29,329 nt of DNA. Source: Nemertoderma westbladi (Eukaryota > Xenacoelomorpha > Nemertodermatida > Nemertodermatidae). Within the stretch, counting starts at the first letter, position 1, and each line of letters opens with the position of its first letter. Under the pieces are notes generated by a model. That model was not told the DNA's origin, made no database searches, and saw nothing but the letters and a program-made list of their open reading frames with translations. Positions 1 to 11,364 of this stretch are shown in pieces. The DNA lies in the NCBI GenBank assembly GCA_032718475.1, contig JAUCBJ010008106.1, positions 1 to 29,329 of the forward strand, given 5' to 3'. The translations under genes and the position numbers were made by a program.

Positions 1-2
1 CC

Positions 3-392
3 TCACCTCGTTCTGCCGCTTTATGATCAAGCCCCCCGACTTTCAATTAAGGGCGTTGGACGTCGAGAACGACTCCCCACACCCCTCGCACTTTGCCAGG
101 GGCCTGGTGGCGTCCGTCCGTACCTCAAGGCAAGGTTGTCCCGGCACACCTCTGGGTCGAGGTCAGTGTGGTCGACCACAGAGGGCTGCGCCGTCAACCA
201 TCCCCCAGTCTTATGGGACATCGTATGTTTGAAGGTGCGTCTTCGTCTCGAGGGAATGGCTTGGAGTGCGTTCGTCTGTATCACCTTGTAGGCCGCATCC
301 TGAGTGATCCGGCTCTCAGCAAGGGCGGAGGTGAGACAGGCTGCGTGGTCCACGAGATGGAGGGGGCTACCCGTTGTCATGGCGTCAACCAC
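3..392 (-). pseudogene. RT element, C-terminal region, frameshifted twice
   Basis: Homology leaves the RT frame near 377-392 and continues in a second frame (27-392), which shows a GGWLTAQP stretch and an LALRYG motif. Near 120-135 it moves to a third frame, which shows CEGCG, then an in-frame TGA at 43-45 where the family usually has Cys, then a KSGGL and a QNEVR motif at the window edge. This C-terminal zinc-knuckle plus NEVR block follows the RT in intact relatives. The rest lies outside the window. What is seen is motif order only; the assignment to the same family is by recognition. Confidence 0.55.
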
Positions 393-2428
393 CCCGACCG
401 TTCCAGCGAGAGACGCTCACGGGTGGGGCCACGGCGCATCGTCGGATCACGGATCCCAATGCTGCCATGTCGAACTGGAAGGAGAAGCAACTCCTCATCG
501 ACAGACCCAGGCAAACCAAACAGAGCCGGGATAAACTGGCGCAACAGTGCCGAACGGATGGGCACCACATCCTCTACCACTGTGTCCACCACCCACAACA
601 GGTAATCCCACTCTGCCTGAACACAGCGGGTCAACCCAGTGTGGGCAGTCTGGGGGAACTCCTCGGCCACCTCGGCGAGCCGACCAATACACCAGACCCA
701 CCCGGGGACCTTCTCGCCGATAAACTCGCGCAAACCCAGCGTGTCGCCCACATAACATCCCAGGAATCGGTGCCCGGAAACAATCCAGACCCCCGAGGCC
801 CCAAACATCTGCCGTGCTCGCTCTGCAACCTCGGGTTTGACCACCAAGTAGGACTTGGTGGGCTCTGGGTTATAACCGATTCGGGGTCCAACACGAAGCA
901 GCTCCTCCCACCAAGCCATCACCCCCTCGAGTGAACCTGCCGAGGAGGCATCATCGGTATACCAACACTGCCTCTGTGAGACAGTTGGGCTGCCAGGTTC
1001 AATCAACGGCGGGTCAATGGGTTGAGTCGATGGCGGATCAGCAGGTGGAGTCGACAGCAAGGTGCTGGGTGGAGGCAATGGCGGGTCTGCAGTTGGAGTC
1101 GATGGTGAGTCGGTGGGTAGAGTCAACTGCGGGTCAGTGGGTCAAGTCAACAATGGGTCGGCTGGTAGAGTCGACGGCGGGTCAGCGGGTTGAATCGATG
1201 GCGCGACAGCTCATTGAGTCGGCATTGGGTCGGACTCGGCGGGTTGAGTCAACGGAGGGACAGCGGGTGGAGTCAACAGTGGGTCGGACTCGGCGGGTTG
1301 AGTCGACGGTGAGTCTGCGGGTGGAGTCGACGGTGGGTCAGTGGGTAAAGTCGACGGCAGGTTGGTGGGATGTGTCGGATGAGGGTGAACATCCTGCAAT
1401 GACCGAATCAAGGGAAGGGTCCCACAGCCATACCCATGCATGGCAGCTGGGTCGCCCTGGGTGCACCCCTCCCTGCTCCACAACGGCTTACTGGATCCCT
1501 GGAGATAGAGGGCCGTGTGTCCGTTGTACACATTGTACAAAAACCGGGAACACCGGCGCCAGTACATGCACGCGTTCCACAAGGCTACCGGGCGGCTAAT
1601 GCTGTTGAACACAATTGCGGCGTCGACAAGGAGCATGCACTGGGAGGAGTCTTCCTCGTATAACGCAGACATCGCGTGGACAGCGCCTTCGATGCCCACC
1701 TTAACTCCCGCACAGAGCTAGTCTGCCCCACACTCCATTAGGAAGTCCGTCTTGGTGACCGACATGAGGCAATTCGTGAGGAGACGGTACAGAACCTCGC
1801 TGATACCAATAGGACGGACGCCGGGTTCCTTATCCACGGCTACAAGGCGGCAGGCCCGGAGAGCGCGAATCTCAAGCCAAGGTACAACCGAGTTGGCGAG
1901 GCGACAAGCCAACCCGGTGACGGCCTCACGGAGGCGGGAGCTGTGCGCCTCATAGCGGTAGAGGAGTGAGCTCCACAATTCAGCATCGCCACTGATCGGA
2001 CCGGCTCCACCCCGTAGCGCGCGGGTAACCTTGAGGATGGTTTGTCCTGTGATGTCAACATCCTCGAAGGCAGGCAACACGTCGCAGGACTCAAACGCAT
2101 CCGGAGAGACATCCATCTGAGGGGGATGTTTTTCAGCAAGGACATCGCGAACAGTAACTCCCAGTAGTCGTCCCTTGGCCTGGCCACCACTGTCCCTGTC
2201 CGTAACAAGTCTGACAGCCGCCCTGTTCTGTCCCGCCAGAATCTTCCTATTATAAGCTCGGGTAGGGTTAACCTGGCGCAAACCGCTGGATTTGGCAAAC
2301 TTTAAGCTGCAACGTTCAGCCTCCACCACCAGCTGTTGAAACTCCTCCCGTTGCCACATACCGACCCTGCGCAATATAGTGCGCCGAATATCCGCTGACT
2401 TTTTAATCCCGGTGGAAAACAGTGGCAA
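377..2428 (-). pseudogene. RT element, reverse transcriptase domain with in-frame stops
   Basis: One frame carries all RT motifs. These are a fingers motif (VDKEPGVRPIG, in 1718-2428), motif A with LLVDAA (Asp codon 1622-1624), the TQGDP box (about 1455-1470), and YTDD at 950-961. After that come the GHRFLG and LPVRHG stretches typical of this family. The frame is interrupted by TAG at 1718-1720 and by TGA at 1211-1213 and 1142-1144. The TAG sits where a Gln would be expected, so CAG to TAG is likely. The stretch between the TQGDP box and YTDD is swollen by a 24-bp minisatellite whose units are all multiples of three, so the frame on both sides is unchanged. Reverse transcription is not possible from this copy. 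Confidence 0.75.
1000..1371. repeat. 24-bp minisatellite inside the RT palm region (15 units)
   Basis: Fifteen tandem units around the core GAGTCGACGGCGGGTCAGCG: thirteen of 24 bp and two of 30 bp, at 1213-1242 and 1267-1296. Every unit is a multiple of three. On the minus strand, in the RT frame, it reads as a Pro/Thr/Asp octapeptide repeat (PADPPSTQ-like). On the plus strand it produces an open frame of VESTAGQ-like repeats that should not be taken for a gene. It lies between the TQGDP box and the YTDD box of the RT. Confidence 0.9.
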
Positions 2429-3008
2429 TAAAGCTGAGGGGCCGTTCCGAGGGATAGACCCCCTCAGTCAGCAACTCCAACTCCTGGGCGATAATATCCG
2501 CCACCTTACGTCCTACATTGCCGCCCGGCACGGTGTACAGGCGACCAGGTAAGCAGGTAAGGCGAGAGAAGCGAGTCTCCCATTCCGAATTCGCGGAAGA
2601 CCCTGGAGAGTTCAGCCAAGGGCCACTGAAAGCGGTTTCCAATCGCTCTTTAGCTGAACTACCAATAGGTGAAGGGGAAGACCCAACATTGCCCAATGAT
2701 GAACTCCGAGAGATGTCGGGAAGAGACGGCAGGCTCAAGTCTAACCCCGACATGCGAGGACGAGGGCCCTGGGTGACCACGCTCAACGAGGAATCCGTGT
2801 CGGAGTCGGAGTCACCAACTGGGAAACCAGTCACCATTGTGCTGGCCGAAATTGCGGCTGTTGAGTTTGAATGCGGGTTCAGACAACCACCGGTAGACAT
2901 CGCGGTGCAGCTGGTACAGGCCGTCCCCCTCCGAACACATCCACAGCGACTCGATTGGCCATACGCCCAGACCACACACTGGCAGCAACGCTGGGAGCCC
3001 TGCGACAT
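2403..3008 (-). pseudogene. RT element, N-terminal Cys-rich domain
   Basis: Begins at a true ATG (3006-3008) with an in-frame stop upstream. Residues 8-42 hold eight closely spaced cysteines (CCQC, CGC, CTSC and GGC clusters), a probable zinc-binding module seen upstream of the RT in this family. The middle is Ser/Pro-rich linker. The end (YTVPGGNVGR, YPSERPLSF) matches the segment that normally leads into the RT. The frame ends at TAA 2403-2405, and homology continues one base out of register in the next frame, so a 1-nt-type indel lies near 2400-2413. Function inferred: nucleic-acid binding by the element's own protein. Confidence 0.65.
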
Positions 3009-3030
3009 TATCCAGAGTCGCCCAAATATA

Positions 3031-3332
3031 TCGTCTCAAATTGTTATTAACACAATACAAAAATAATTATAACATACAGATGTAAGTTGTTCACGGTATC
3101 TTATAGCCGCTGTAGGTACTTTCAGACTTTACAATCGTTATTTTATTGATTGCATAACTACTGACTGACTGATTGAAGTCTTATGGTTATTGGTTTATGT
3201 ATAACATTTATATTATCATTATATATTTAAGTGGTCTAACATCCATGTCGAATTAACATAAGAGTTTAAAAGGAGCAATGGATGGGTGGTGTATAGAAAA
3301 AACTCAGTTTCTTGCTATATTTGGTTACAAGT
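3031..3332. other. AT-rich spacer, no gene seen
   Basis: AT-rich DNA between the end of the GC-rich RT element and the left arm of the inverted repeat. No open frame, RNA gene or tandem repeat stands out. Confidence 0.6.
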
Positions 3333-3704
3333 GAAAAAATCATTCATAGGAAGGGTAATTTAAGTACTGTATGTGTAGTTGTTATTCTAATCTACAAGAA
3401 ATGCACCAATGTGAAAATAGTTAAAGGAAATTAATTAGGTACGAAATCAGGTGCAAATTTAAAAAATAGTTACAACAAGTGAAAAAAATAACATGAGAGG
3501 TAATTTAAGTATGTAAAAAAAATTAATAGGAGAGTTAATTTAAGTATATGTATTTTTTGTTGTTCTAATTTACAAAAAATGCACCAATGTGGAAATAGTT
3601 AAAGTAAATTAATTAGGTACAAAATCAGGTGCACATTCGAAAAAAAATTAGTTACAACAAGTGAAAAAATTAATAGGAGAGGTAATTTAAGTATATGTAT
3701 TTTT
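3333..3704 (+). repeat. Left arm of long inverted repeat
   Basis: An AT-rich arm that is the reverse complement, with few differences, of the segment at about 7640-7985. It is built from two to three direct sub-repeats of roughly 130-180 bp, each containing GGTAATTTAAGTA, ATGCACCAATGTG and AATTAATTAGGTAC. The left arm has a short extra partial unit near 3490-3545 that the right arm lacks. Likely the arm of a foldback or hairpin-type element. Confidence 0.8.
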
Positions 3705-3751
3705 GTTTTTATTTATTGTAAAAATACATATACTTAAATTACCTCTCCTAT
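3673..3751. repeat. Perfect 32-bp hairpin at the inner end of the left arm
   Basis: Bases 3673-3704 and 3720-3751 are perfect reverse complements (32 bp) around a 15-nt AT loop. The inner end of the left arm thus turns straight back on itself, as at the centre of a foldback element. The second half of the stem resembles the sequence just after the LINE (7630-7655), which suggests the LINE inserted into this palindrome. Confidence 0.85.
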
Positions 3752-3849
3752 CCCGGAGTAATCTGCGGCCTTCTTGTCTGCAAGACTGTAAGACTGTATG
3801 CTTTGGTACTGCTGTGTGACTGACTCACTGCTGTACTGCTGATCTTCTT

Positions 3850-4659
3850 ATGGATCCGGATAAATTTAGCGCGCACCAAGAAGAAATCCTCAGACTATTC
3901 AGGAATGCCAAATTAAAAAAGAGTGTATCTAATGAAGATGAGAAACTAGTAACGGATAAACTGATGGACATGTCGGCCATGTTCACCTCCTGTTTGGGTA
4001 TGCTCGCAAATGCTCAACAGGAATCGATATCCTCGAAAGACAACCTGATAAAGCTCCAGTCTTCCAGATCCGTTACCCCGCCCCCACCTACCAGTACCTC
4101 GGTTTCATATGCAGATGCTGCAAGGCCTACCGGTAACACTCAGGGATTCCCACCCGGTACACAAACATCTGTTCCCCCTCCAGGACCTCCTCGATATTAT
4201 AGACCCCCAGGCACCGCGCCAGTTGCTCGCGGCGTTAAGGTCGGAGGCCCTCTTCACGCTGCACTGTCACCCCCACGTAATGCCCACATACATATCGGCA
4301 GGCTAGTACCGTCAAGAACTGCTGAAGATATCACATCGTATCTAACCGCTGAAGGAGTACCCTTTAGTGAAGTCAACCCTGTAACGTCGAGAATGGAAAA
4401 CCCAACGTTTAATAGCTTTCACATTGTGTGCAACCAGTCCGATCGCGATCGAATCATGGATCCCCTACTTTGGGATAGCGGAATAACCATCCGAAACTAT
4501 CAATTACGCGGTGACGAACGTGCTCGGTATGGAGTCAGACCGCGAGAGAACGGGGATCTCGGCAACCAAATGTGGCCTCCTATGGGACAAATGGCACTTA
4601 CTCATTCGGACTCTCATCTCAACGACTCAAATCAAACCCAACAACACAACCCCCAGTAG
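3850..4659 (+). CDS. LINE ORF1 protein with RRM-like domain
   Basis: 269 residues from an ATG followed by G. The N-terminal ~60 residues are charged and probably helical. Residues ~75-135 are Pro/Ser/Thr-rich with an SYADAA motif common in LINE ORF1 linkers. Residues ~145-220 look like an RNA-recognition fold, with HIHIGRL at the first strand, then TAEDITSYL, and a terminal SGITIRNYQL resembling the WPxGVxVRxY end of ORF1 RRM domains. The C-terminus overlaps ORF2 by 88 bp. Its role would be binding the element RNA in an RNP. No stop or shift is seen, so this reading frame is intact. Confidence 0.75.
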   Translation: MDPDKFSAHQEEILRLFRNAKLKKSVSNEDEKLVTDKLMDMSAMFTSCLGMLANAQQESISSKDNLIKLQSSRSVTPPPPTSTSVSYADAARPTGNTQGFPPGTQTSVPPPGPPRYYRPPGTAPVARGVKVGGPLHAALSPPRNAHIHIGRLVPSRTAEDITSYLTAEGVPFSEVNPVTSRMENPTFNSFHIVCNQSDRDRIMDPLLWDSGITIRNYQLRGDERARYGVRPRENGDLGNQMWPPMGQMALTHSDSHLNDSNQTQQHNPQ

Positions 4660-7467
4660 GTACGGGGCGCCTCCTCAACATTGTTCTCTGGAATGTTGAG
4701 GGCCTACAGTTTATTCGCGATAATGTCGATGACAATGAACTAAGCAGTAGTGCAGATGTTTTACTCTTCACCGAAACTCTATATTGTAAGTCAGAAATTG
4801 ATTTTCCAAACTATTACTCATTTATCCAACCCGCGCTGAAACGCACCCGGGGTCGGCCGTCCGAAGGTATAATTATTCTATGCAAACTGTGTTTGAATCC
4901 ATCTATCGTGTCTCTGGATCGGAATTACATAGCAATTAAAACAAATTCGGGATATTTTAGTGTGTTTTACTTTAACCCTGATACTGCGCTAGAAGATATA
5001 ACTCTCTCTATAAACCGAGCAATCTCATTCGCTGACTACAGTAAACCTATAGTGGTGTCAGGCGATTTCAACTGTCGATTGGATAAGGGTAACCGTGGAG
5101 CATGTTTATCAGATAATTTAAATCAACTCGGTTTCTATTGTTTAAATGATCCATCTGCTCCTACCTACATTTCACCCCAGGGAGAAAGTGTAATAGATCT
5201 AGTGTTTATTCGTTACTCCTCGGTGGCTCCAAGCTGTCTACCACAGCTGCAAATCCACCTCAGTCCAATACGTAAACATCAGAGAGTCTCTGCAAACATA
5301 TATCTTAATACAGACTCAAACCTTCAGATCCCCAGCAGGCCACATCGATATACACGAAAAATTGATTCTGGTAAACTTTCTAACCATGCGAATCTTCAAC
5401 TAGTGTTTGAAAATCTAGTAACTCATAGCGATATTAACACGGCCACACTACTTCTTAATGATGCTATAACCGGGTCTTCCAATTTGATACACCCCCGAGT
5501 AACCCATGGGAAGCCATGGTTTGACGAAGAATGCCGAAATCAAAAATCTACATTAATGGCTGCTATGTTGTCTCGTCACGTTTCCACAGACGCTAACACA
5601 CAGTTCTGGCATCTACGGAAGCAATACAAATCTCTAGTAAAAGATAAACGAAATGCCTACGACAATGATAAACTATTGAAACTGATCGTCCGCATCGAAA
5701 TTACTCCCTGGTCCCTTTTCAAGCAGAAACATAAACCGTCGATTGCTCCCATTGATGCTACACGGCTCGAGGAACATTTTACGGACTTACTAGGAACTCC
5801 AAATGATCCTGAAGGAGTGGCTACTACCCCGGTTTCATCTGAACCCGAACGCGAGCTGGACGGGTGGTTCAATGAACAGTTTACAGAATCGGAAATTCTA
5901 GAGACAATTACCGACCTACCAAACAACAAGGCGTGCGGACATGACGGCATATACTATGAGCACATAAAACAGGGGATTCCACAAATTTTATCATTAATAA
6001 CTCTACTCTATAACGTCTGCTTTGATATTGGGAAATTGCCTTCAATCTGGAAAAATAGCGTGATAAATATTCTTTATAAAGGTAAGGGGAAAATCACGGA
6101 CCCCGACAACTACCGCGGGATAGCTCTTCTGTGTGTTCTTCTGAAAATTCTCACGTCGACTATTAACAAGCGAATACGCAGCGCTCTCGCTAACTTCATT
6201 CCACTCGAACAGTTTGGTTTTGTCCCTCAACGATCTACAATACATGCTATATCGAAGTTACTTCAGGACATTAAAACAGCCTTTAACTCGCCCACTAGAC
6301 AATCAAGAATAACATATGCATTATTTGTTGATTTCCGGAAGGCGTTTGACCTTTTAAGCCGTAAAGTATTACTAAACAAGCTCTACAACTTAGGTGTGAG
6401 GGGAAAGACCTTCGACATAATAAAGGAATTGTTATGTAATTATTTCCGCATCTTTGATGGTCTCTGTTACTCGAACCTCATTGAACAATTACGAGGGATT
6501 TTACAGGGGGACTGTCTGAGCCCCACCTGCTTTATTTTATTCATTGCCGACCTAGCAACGGCACTAATAAATGTAGCTAGCTGCCTTACTCAAATTCATA
6601 TTCTATGCAGACGATTTGGTGATATACTCCAGTAACAGATGCGACGTCCAATCAGCTCTCGATGTTATATCCAACTGGTGTAAATTAAACGGTATGGAAG
6701 TAAATTTATTGAAAACAAAGATTATTAAATTTCGCAAGGGCGGTCGATACAGCAAAGACGACAAATTCACATATGGAAATAATATAGTCAAACTCGAGAA
6801 TAAATACGAATACCTAGGAATTACGCTTCAGCCTTCATTATCATTCACACAGCATATTCAATTAAAGAAAATAAAGGCATTTGGAATTATTGGCTCAATA
6901 CAGCACCTCCGTTTATTATCAATTGACACTGCCATCAAAATTTTTAATACTAAAATAGAACCTTTGGTAACATACGCGTTCACAGAAATCGGTCCTTATT
7001 TTACACTGGCACATTTAAAAGAAGTAGATAAAATAAAATCAGCATTCGCTAAATCAATGCTGGCCTTACACAAATCCGCATCTTCCACTATGGCACTAAA
7101 GCTTATTGATCAACAAATGTTTGTCGAGTGCATTCTAGAACGCAACCCAAATACCTTCAATCGAAACGCAATCTCATTATACAGAGTACACCGAGAGGAA
7201 CGCGAATTAAATTTCATCCAAGAAGGTTTTATAAACGGACCCGCTTTCACCTCGGACATATGGAAACGCCAAAACCAGAAAAACCGACACGTTGTAACTC
7301 GGACAACTTCCCATGGTTTTCATTTTAAACTCTGCACCGATCAAACTCCTTTTCACCCGCTGTCACAGAACTGCGTCTGCCGATTCTGCCAGCACTCATG
7401 CTCGGACCGCTATCACTGTCTTTCATGTACACTTTGTCCACCCTTATCAACCTTAGCACAACCATAA
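4572..7467 (+). pseudogene. LINE ORF2 (APE endonuclease + reverse transcriptase), frameshifted at YADD
   Basis: The open frame entered at 4572 has no ATG there (the codon is GTG), so ORF2 would start by reinitiation or frameshift from ORF1, which lies in another frame. Numbered from 4572, the EEP endonuclease spans ~35-245 with N41, E68 (LFTET), GDFN at 164-167, SVIDL at 206-210 and H236. A KPWFDEEC linker motif (~314-321) follows. The RT shows NKACGHDGI (~452), LFVDFRKAFD (Asp587) and GILQGDCLSP. The frame is lost after codon 6597-6599. FYADD resumes at 6601-6615 in the next frame, which runs to TAA at 7465-7467 and includes a C-terminal CxxC...HC..C motif (~7377-7425). One indel near 6597-6601 explains the break. 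Confidence 0.85.
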
Positions 7468-7623
7468 TAAATCAATATAAGGCCTAACTAAACTGTACTG
7501 TATCGACTTCAATAATTACCATGTTATTTCGGTGTATATAATATTATTATGGTATTTAATTAAAATTAATTAATATACAGTCATTTTACCCCGACTGGGG
7601 TGTAGTTATTAAAAAAAAAAAAA

Positions 7624-8056
7624 TTTTTTTACATACTTATATTACCTTCTCCTATTAATTTTTTCACTTGTTGTAACTAATTTTTTCACTTGTTGTAACT
7701 ATTTTTAGAATGTGCACCTGATTTTGTACCTAATTAATTTACTTTAACTATTTTCACATTGGTGCATTTTTTTGTAAATTAGAACAACAAAATTACATAT
7801 ACTTAAATTACCTCTCACATTAATTTTTTCACTTGTAAGTATTTTTTCCAAATTTGCACCTGATTCTGTACCTAATTAATTTCCTTTAACAATTTTCACA
7901 TTGGTGCATTTCTTGTAGATTAGAACAACAACAACACATACAGTACTTAAATTACCCTTCCTATGAATGATTTTTGCACTTGTAATTATTTTTCGAATTT
8001 GCAGGTACTTTAAATATTTTTACATTGGTGCATTTTTTGTAAATTTGCACACTTTT
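7624..8056 (-). repeat. Right arm of long inverted repeat
   Basis: Reverse complement of the 3333-3704 arm over about 350 bp. It starts with T7 and the sequence resembling the hairpin end, and continues with two full sub-repeats and a third partial one (about 7990-8050) that the left arm does not show. It runs directly into the 26-bp satellite without a visible gap, so the satellite may have grown from, or inside, the same element. Confidence 0.8.
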
Positions 8057-11000
8057 GTTCCAGTAACTGTACAAGCTCTATAGTTCCACTAACTGTACAA
8101 ACTCTATAGTTCCACTAACTGTACAAACTCTATAGTTCTACTAACCCTTCCAAATCTATAGTTCCTCTAACTGTACAAACTCTATAGTTCCACTAACTGT
8201 ACAAACTCCATAGTTCCACTAACTTTACAAACTCTATAGTTCCACTAACTGTACAAACTCTATAGTTCCACTAACTGTACAAACTCTATAGTTCCACTAA
8301 CTGTACAAACTCTATAGTTCCACTAACTGTACAAACTCTATAGTTCCACCAACTGTACAAAATCTATAGATCCACTAACTTTACAAACTCTATAGTTCCA
8401 CTAACTGTACAAACTCTATAGTTCTACTAACCCTTCCAAATCTATAGTTCCTCTAACTGTACAAACTCTATAGTTCCACTAACTGTACAAACTCTATAGT
8501 TCCACTAAATGTACAAACTCTATAGTTCCACTAACTAAATGTACAAACTCTATAGTTCCACCAACTGTACAAAATCTATAGATCCACTAACTTTACAAAC
8601 TCTATAGTTCCACTAACTGTACAAACTCTATAGTTCTACTAACTGTACAAACTCTATAGTTCCACTAACTGTACAAACTCTATAGTTCCACTAACTGTAC
8701 AAACTCTATAGTTCCACTAACTTTACAAACTCTATAGTTCCACTAACTGTACAAACTCTATAGTTCCACTAACTGTACAAACTCTATAGTTCCACTAACC
8801 CTTCCAAATCTATAGTTCCTCTAACTGTACAAACTCTATAGTTCCACTAACTGTACAAACTCCATAGTTCCACTAACTTTACAAACTCTATAGTTCCATT
8901 AACTGTACAAACTCTATAGTTCCACTAACTGTACAAACTCTATAGTTCCACTAACTGTACAAACTCTATAGTTCCACTAACTGTACAAACTCTATTGTTC
9001 CACTAACTGTACAAACTCTATAGTTCCACTAACTGCACAAACTCTATAGTTCCACTAACTGTACAAACTCTATAGTTCCACTAACTGTACAAACTCTATA
9101 GTTCCACTAACTGTACAAACTCTATAGTTCCACTAACTGTACAAACTCTATAGTTCCACTAACCTTACAAACTCTATAGTTCCACTAACTGTACAAACTC
9201 TATAGTTCCACTAACTGTACAAACTCTATTGTTCCACTAACTGTACAAACTCTATAGTTCCACTAACTGCACAAACTCTATAGTTCCACTAACTGTACAA
9301 ACTCTATAGTTCCACTAACTGTACAAACTCTATAGTTCCACTAACTGTACAAACTCTATTGTTCCACTAACTGTACAAACTCTATAGTTCCACTAACTGC
9401 ACAAACTCTATAGTTCCACTAACTGTACAAACTCTACAGTTCCACTAACTGTGCAAACTCTATAGTTCCACTAACTGTACAAACTCTATAGTTCCCCTAA
9501 CTGCACAAACTCTATAGTTCCACTAACCTTACAAACTCTATAGTTCCACTAACTGTACAAACTCTATAGTTCTACTAACCCTTCCAAATCGATAGTTCCA
9601 CTAACTGTACAAACTCTATAGTTCCACTAACTGTACAAACTCTATAGTTCCACTAACTGTACAAACTCTATAGTTCCACTAACTGTACAAACTCTATAGT
9701 TCCACTAACTGTACAAACTCCATAGTTCCACTAACTGTACAAACTCTATAGTTCCACTAACTGTACAAACTCTATTGTTCCACTAACTGTACAAACTCTA
9801 TAGTTCCACTAACTGCACAAACTCTATAGTTCCACTAACTGTACAAACTCTATAGTTCCACTAACTGTGAAAAACTCTATAGTTCCACTAACTGTACAAA
9901 CTCTATAGTTCCCCTAACTGCACAAACTCTATAGTTCCACTAACCTTACAAACTCTATAGTTCCACTAACTGTACAAACTCTATAGTTCTACTAACCCTT
10001 CCAAATCGATAGTTCCACTAACTGTACAAACTCTATAGTTCCACTAACTGTACAAACTCTATAGTTCCACTAACTGTACAAACTCTATAGTTCCACTAAC
10101 TGTACAAACTCTATAGTTCCACTAACTGTACAAACTCCATAGTTCCACTAACTGTACAAACTCTATAGTTCCACTAACTGTACAAACTCTATAGTTCCAC
10201 TAACTGTACAAACTCTATAGTTCCACTAACTGTACAAACTCTATAGTTCCACTAACTGTACAAACTCTATAGTTCCACTAACTGTACAAACTCTATAGTT
10301 CCACTAACTGTACAAACTCTATAGTTCCACTAACTGTACAAACTCTATAGTTCCACTAACTGAACAAACTCTATAGTTCCACTAACTGCACAAACTCTAT
10401 AGTTCCACTAACCTTACAAACTCTATAGTTCCACTAACTGTACAAACTCTATAGTTCTACTAACCCTTCCAAATCTATAGTTCCACTAACTGTACAAACT
10501 CTATAGTTCCACCAACTGTACAAAATCTATAGATCCACTAACTGTACAAACTCTATAGTTCCACTAACTGTACAAACTCTATAGTTCTACTAACCCTTCC
10601 AATCTATAGTTCCTCTAACTGTACAAACTCTATAGTTCCACTAAACTGTACAAACTCTATAGTTCCACTAAACTGTACAAACTCTATTGTTCCACTAAAC
10701 TGTACAAACTCTATTGTTCCACTAACTGTACAAACTCTATAGTTCCTCTAACTGTACAAACTCTATAGTTCCACTAAACTGTACAAACTCTATAGTTCCA
10801 CTAACTGTACAAACTCTATAGTTCCACTAACTGTACAAACTCTATAGTTCCACTAACTGTACAAACTCTTTAGTTCCACTAACTGTACAAACTCTTTAGT
10901 TCCACTAACTGTACAAACTCCATAGTTCCACTAACTTTACAAACTCTATAGTTCCACTAACTGTACAAACTCTATTGTTCCACTAACTGTACAAACTCTA

Positions 11001-11364
11001 TAGTTCCACTAACTGTACAAACTCTTTAGTTCCACTAACTGTACAAACTCCATAGTTCCACTAACTTTACAAACTCTATAGTTCCACTAACTGTACAAAC
11101 TCTATAGTTCCACTAACTGTACAAACTCTATAGTTCCACTAACCCTTCCAAATCTATAGTTCCACTAACTGTACAAACTCTATAGTTTCACTAACTGTAC
11201 AAACTCTATAGTTCCACTAACTGTACAAACTCTATAGTTCCACTAACCCTTCCAAATCTATAGTTCCACTAACTGTACATACTCTATAGTTCCACTAACT
11301 GTACAAACTCTATAGTTCCACTAACTGTACAAACTCTATAGTTCCACTAACTGTACAAACTCCA
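8057..11364. repeat. 26-bp satellite array, about 127 copies
   Basis: Monomer core TTCCACTAACTGTACAAACT followed by CTATAG. Length is very constant, with occasional 1-4 bp indels (for example a 4-bp gain near 8535 and a block of +1 monomers at 10641-10790). Variant monomers (CCCTTCCAAATC, ACTGCACAAAC, AACTCCATAG, TCTATTGTTC) recur in the same order. A run containing CCCCTAACTGCAC then CCCTTCCAAATCG appears at about 9494-9590 and again at 9911-10007, a higher-order period of about 417 bp (16 monomers). No open frame runs through it. Each monomer holds the palindromes TGTACA and CTATAG. Confidence 0.97.

Larger units (their letters stand above)
1..3030 (-). mobile_element. Decayed Cys-rich RT retroelement (partial, runs off left edge)
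   Basis: Three overlapping reading frames on the minus strand line up, in order, as one retroelement polyprotein: a Cys-rich N-terminal region, an RT with a YTDD box, and a C-terminal region with a WLTA-type stretch, a CxxC pair and an NEVR motif at the window edge. I recognise this order from a family of RT proteins common in sponge, cnidarian and mollusc genomes, but I cannot place its clade. The TQGDP-like box and YxDD favour a non-LTR-type RT. GC content drops sharply near 3030, which I take as the 5' boundary of the copy. Frameshifts, in-frame stops and an internal minisatellite show that it is dead. Confidence 0.75.
3752..7623 (+). mobile_element. APE-type LINE (non-LTR retrotransposon), near full length
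   Basis: Contains a 5' leader (3752-3849), ORF1 (RRM-like), ORF2 (endonuclease, RT, C-terminal Cys/His motif), an AT-rich 3' UTR of about 140 bp and a terminal run of 13 A (7611-7623). The two flanks, about 3724-3751 and 7630-7655, are similar over ~27 bp with a few mismatches, compatible with an aged target-site duplication inside the foldback arm. The domain plan and the ORF1 type fit the CR1/Jockey/I part of the LINE tree; I do not assign a clade. One frameshift in ORF2 makes it inactive. Confidence 0.8.

Noticed and set aside
931-1599. Plus-strand 222-codon frame with VESTAGQ-like repeats
   Set aside because: It exists because the 24-bp minisatellite has a triplet-compatible period. The RT homology is on the opposite strand.
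2518-3066. Plus-strand 182-codon frame
   Set aside because: Antisense to the Cys-rich N-terminal region of the RT element; no recognisable domain.
8057-11364. CRISPR-like array
   Set aside because: Units are contiguous 26-bp monomers with no unique spacers, in a eukaryotic transposon context.
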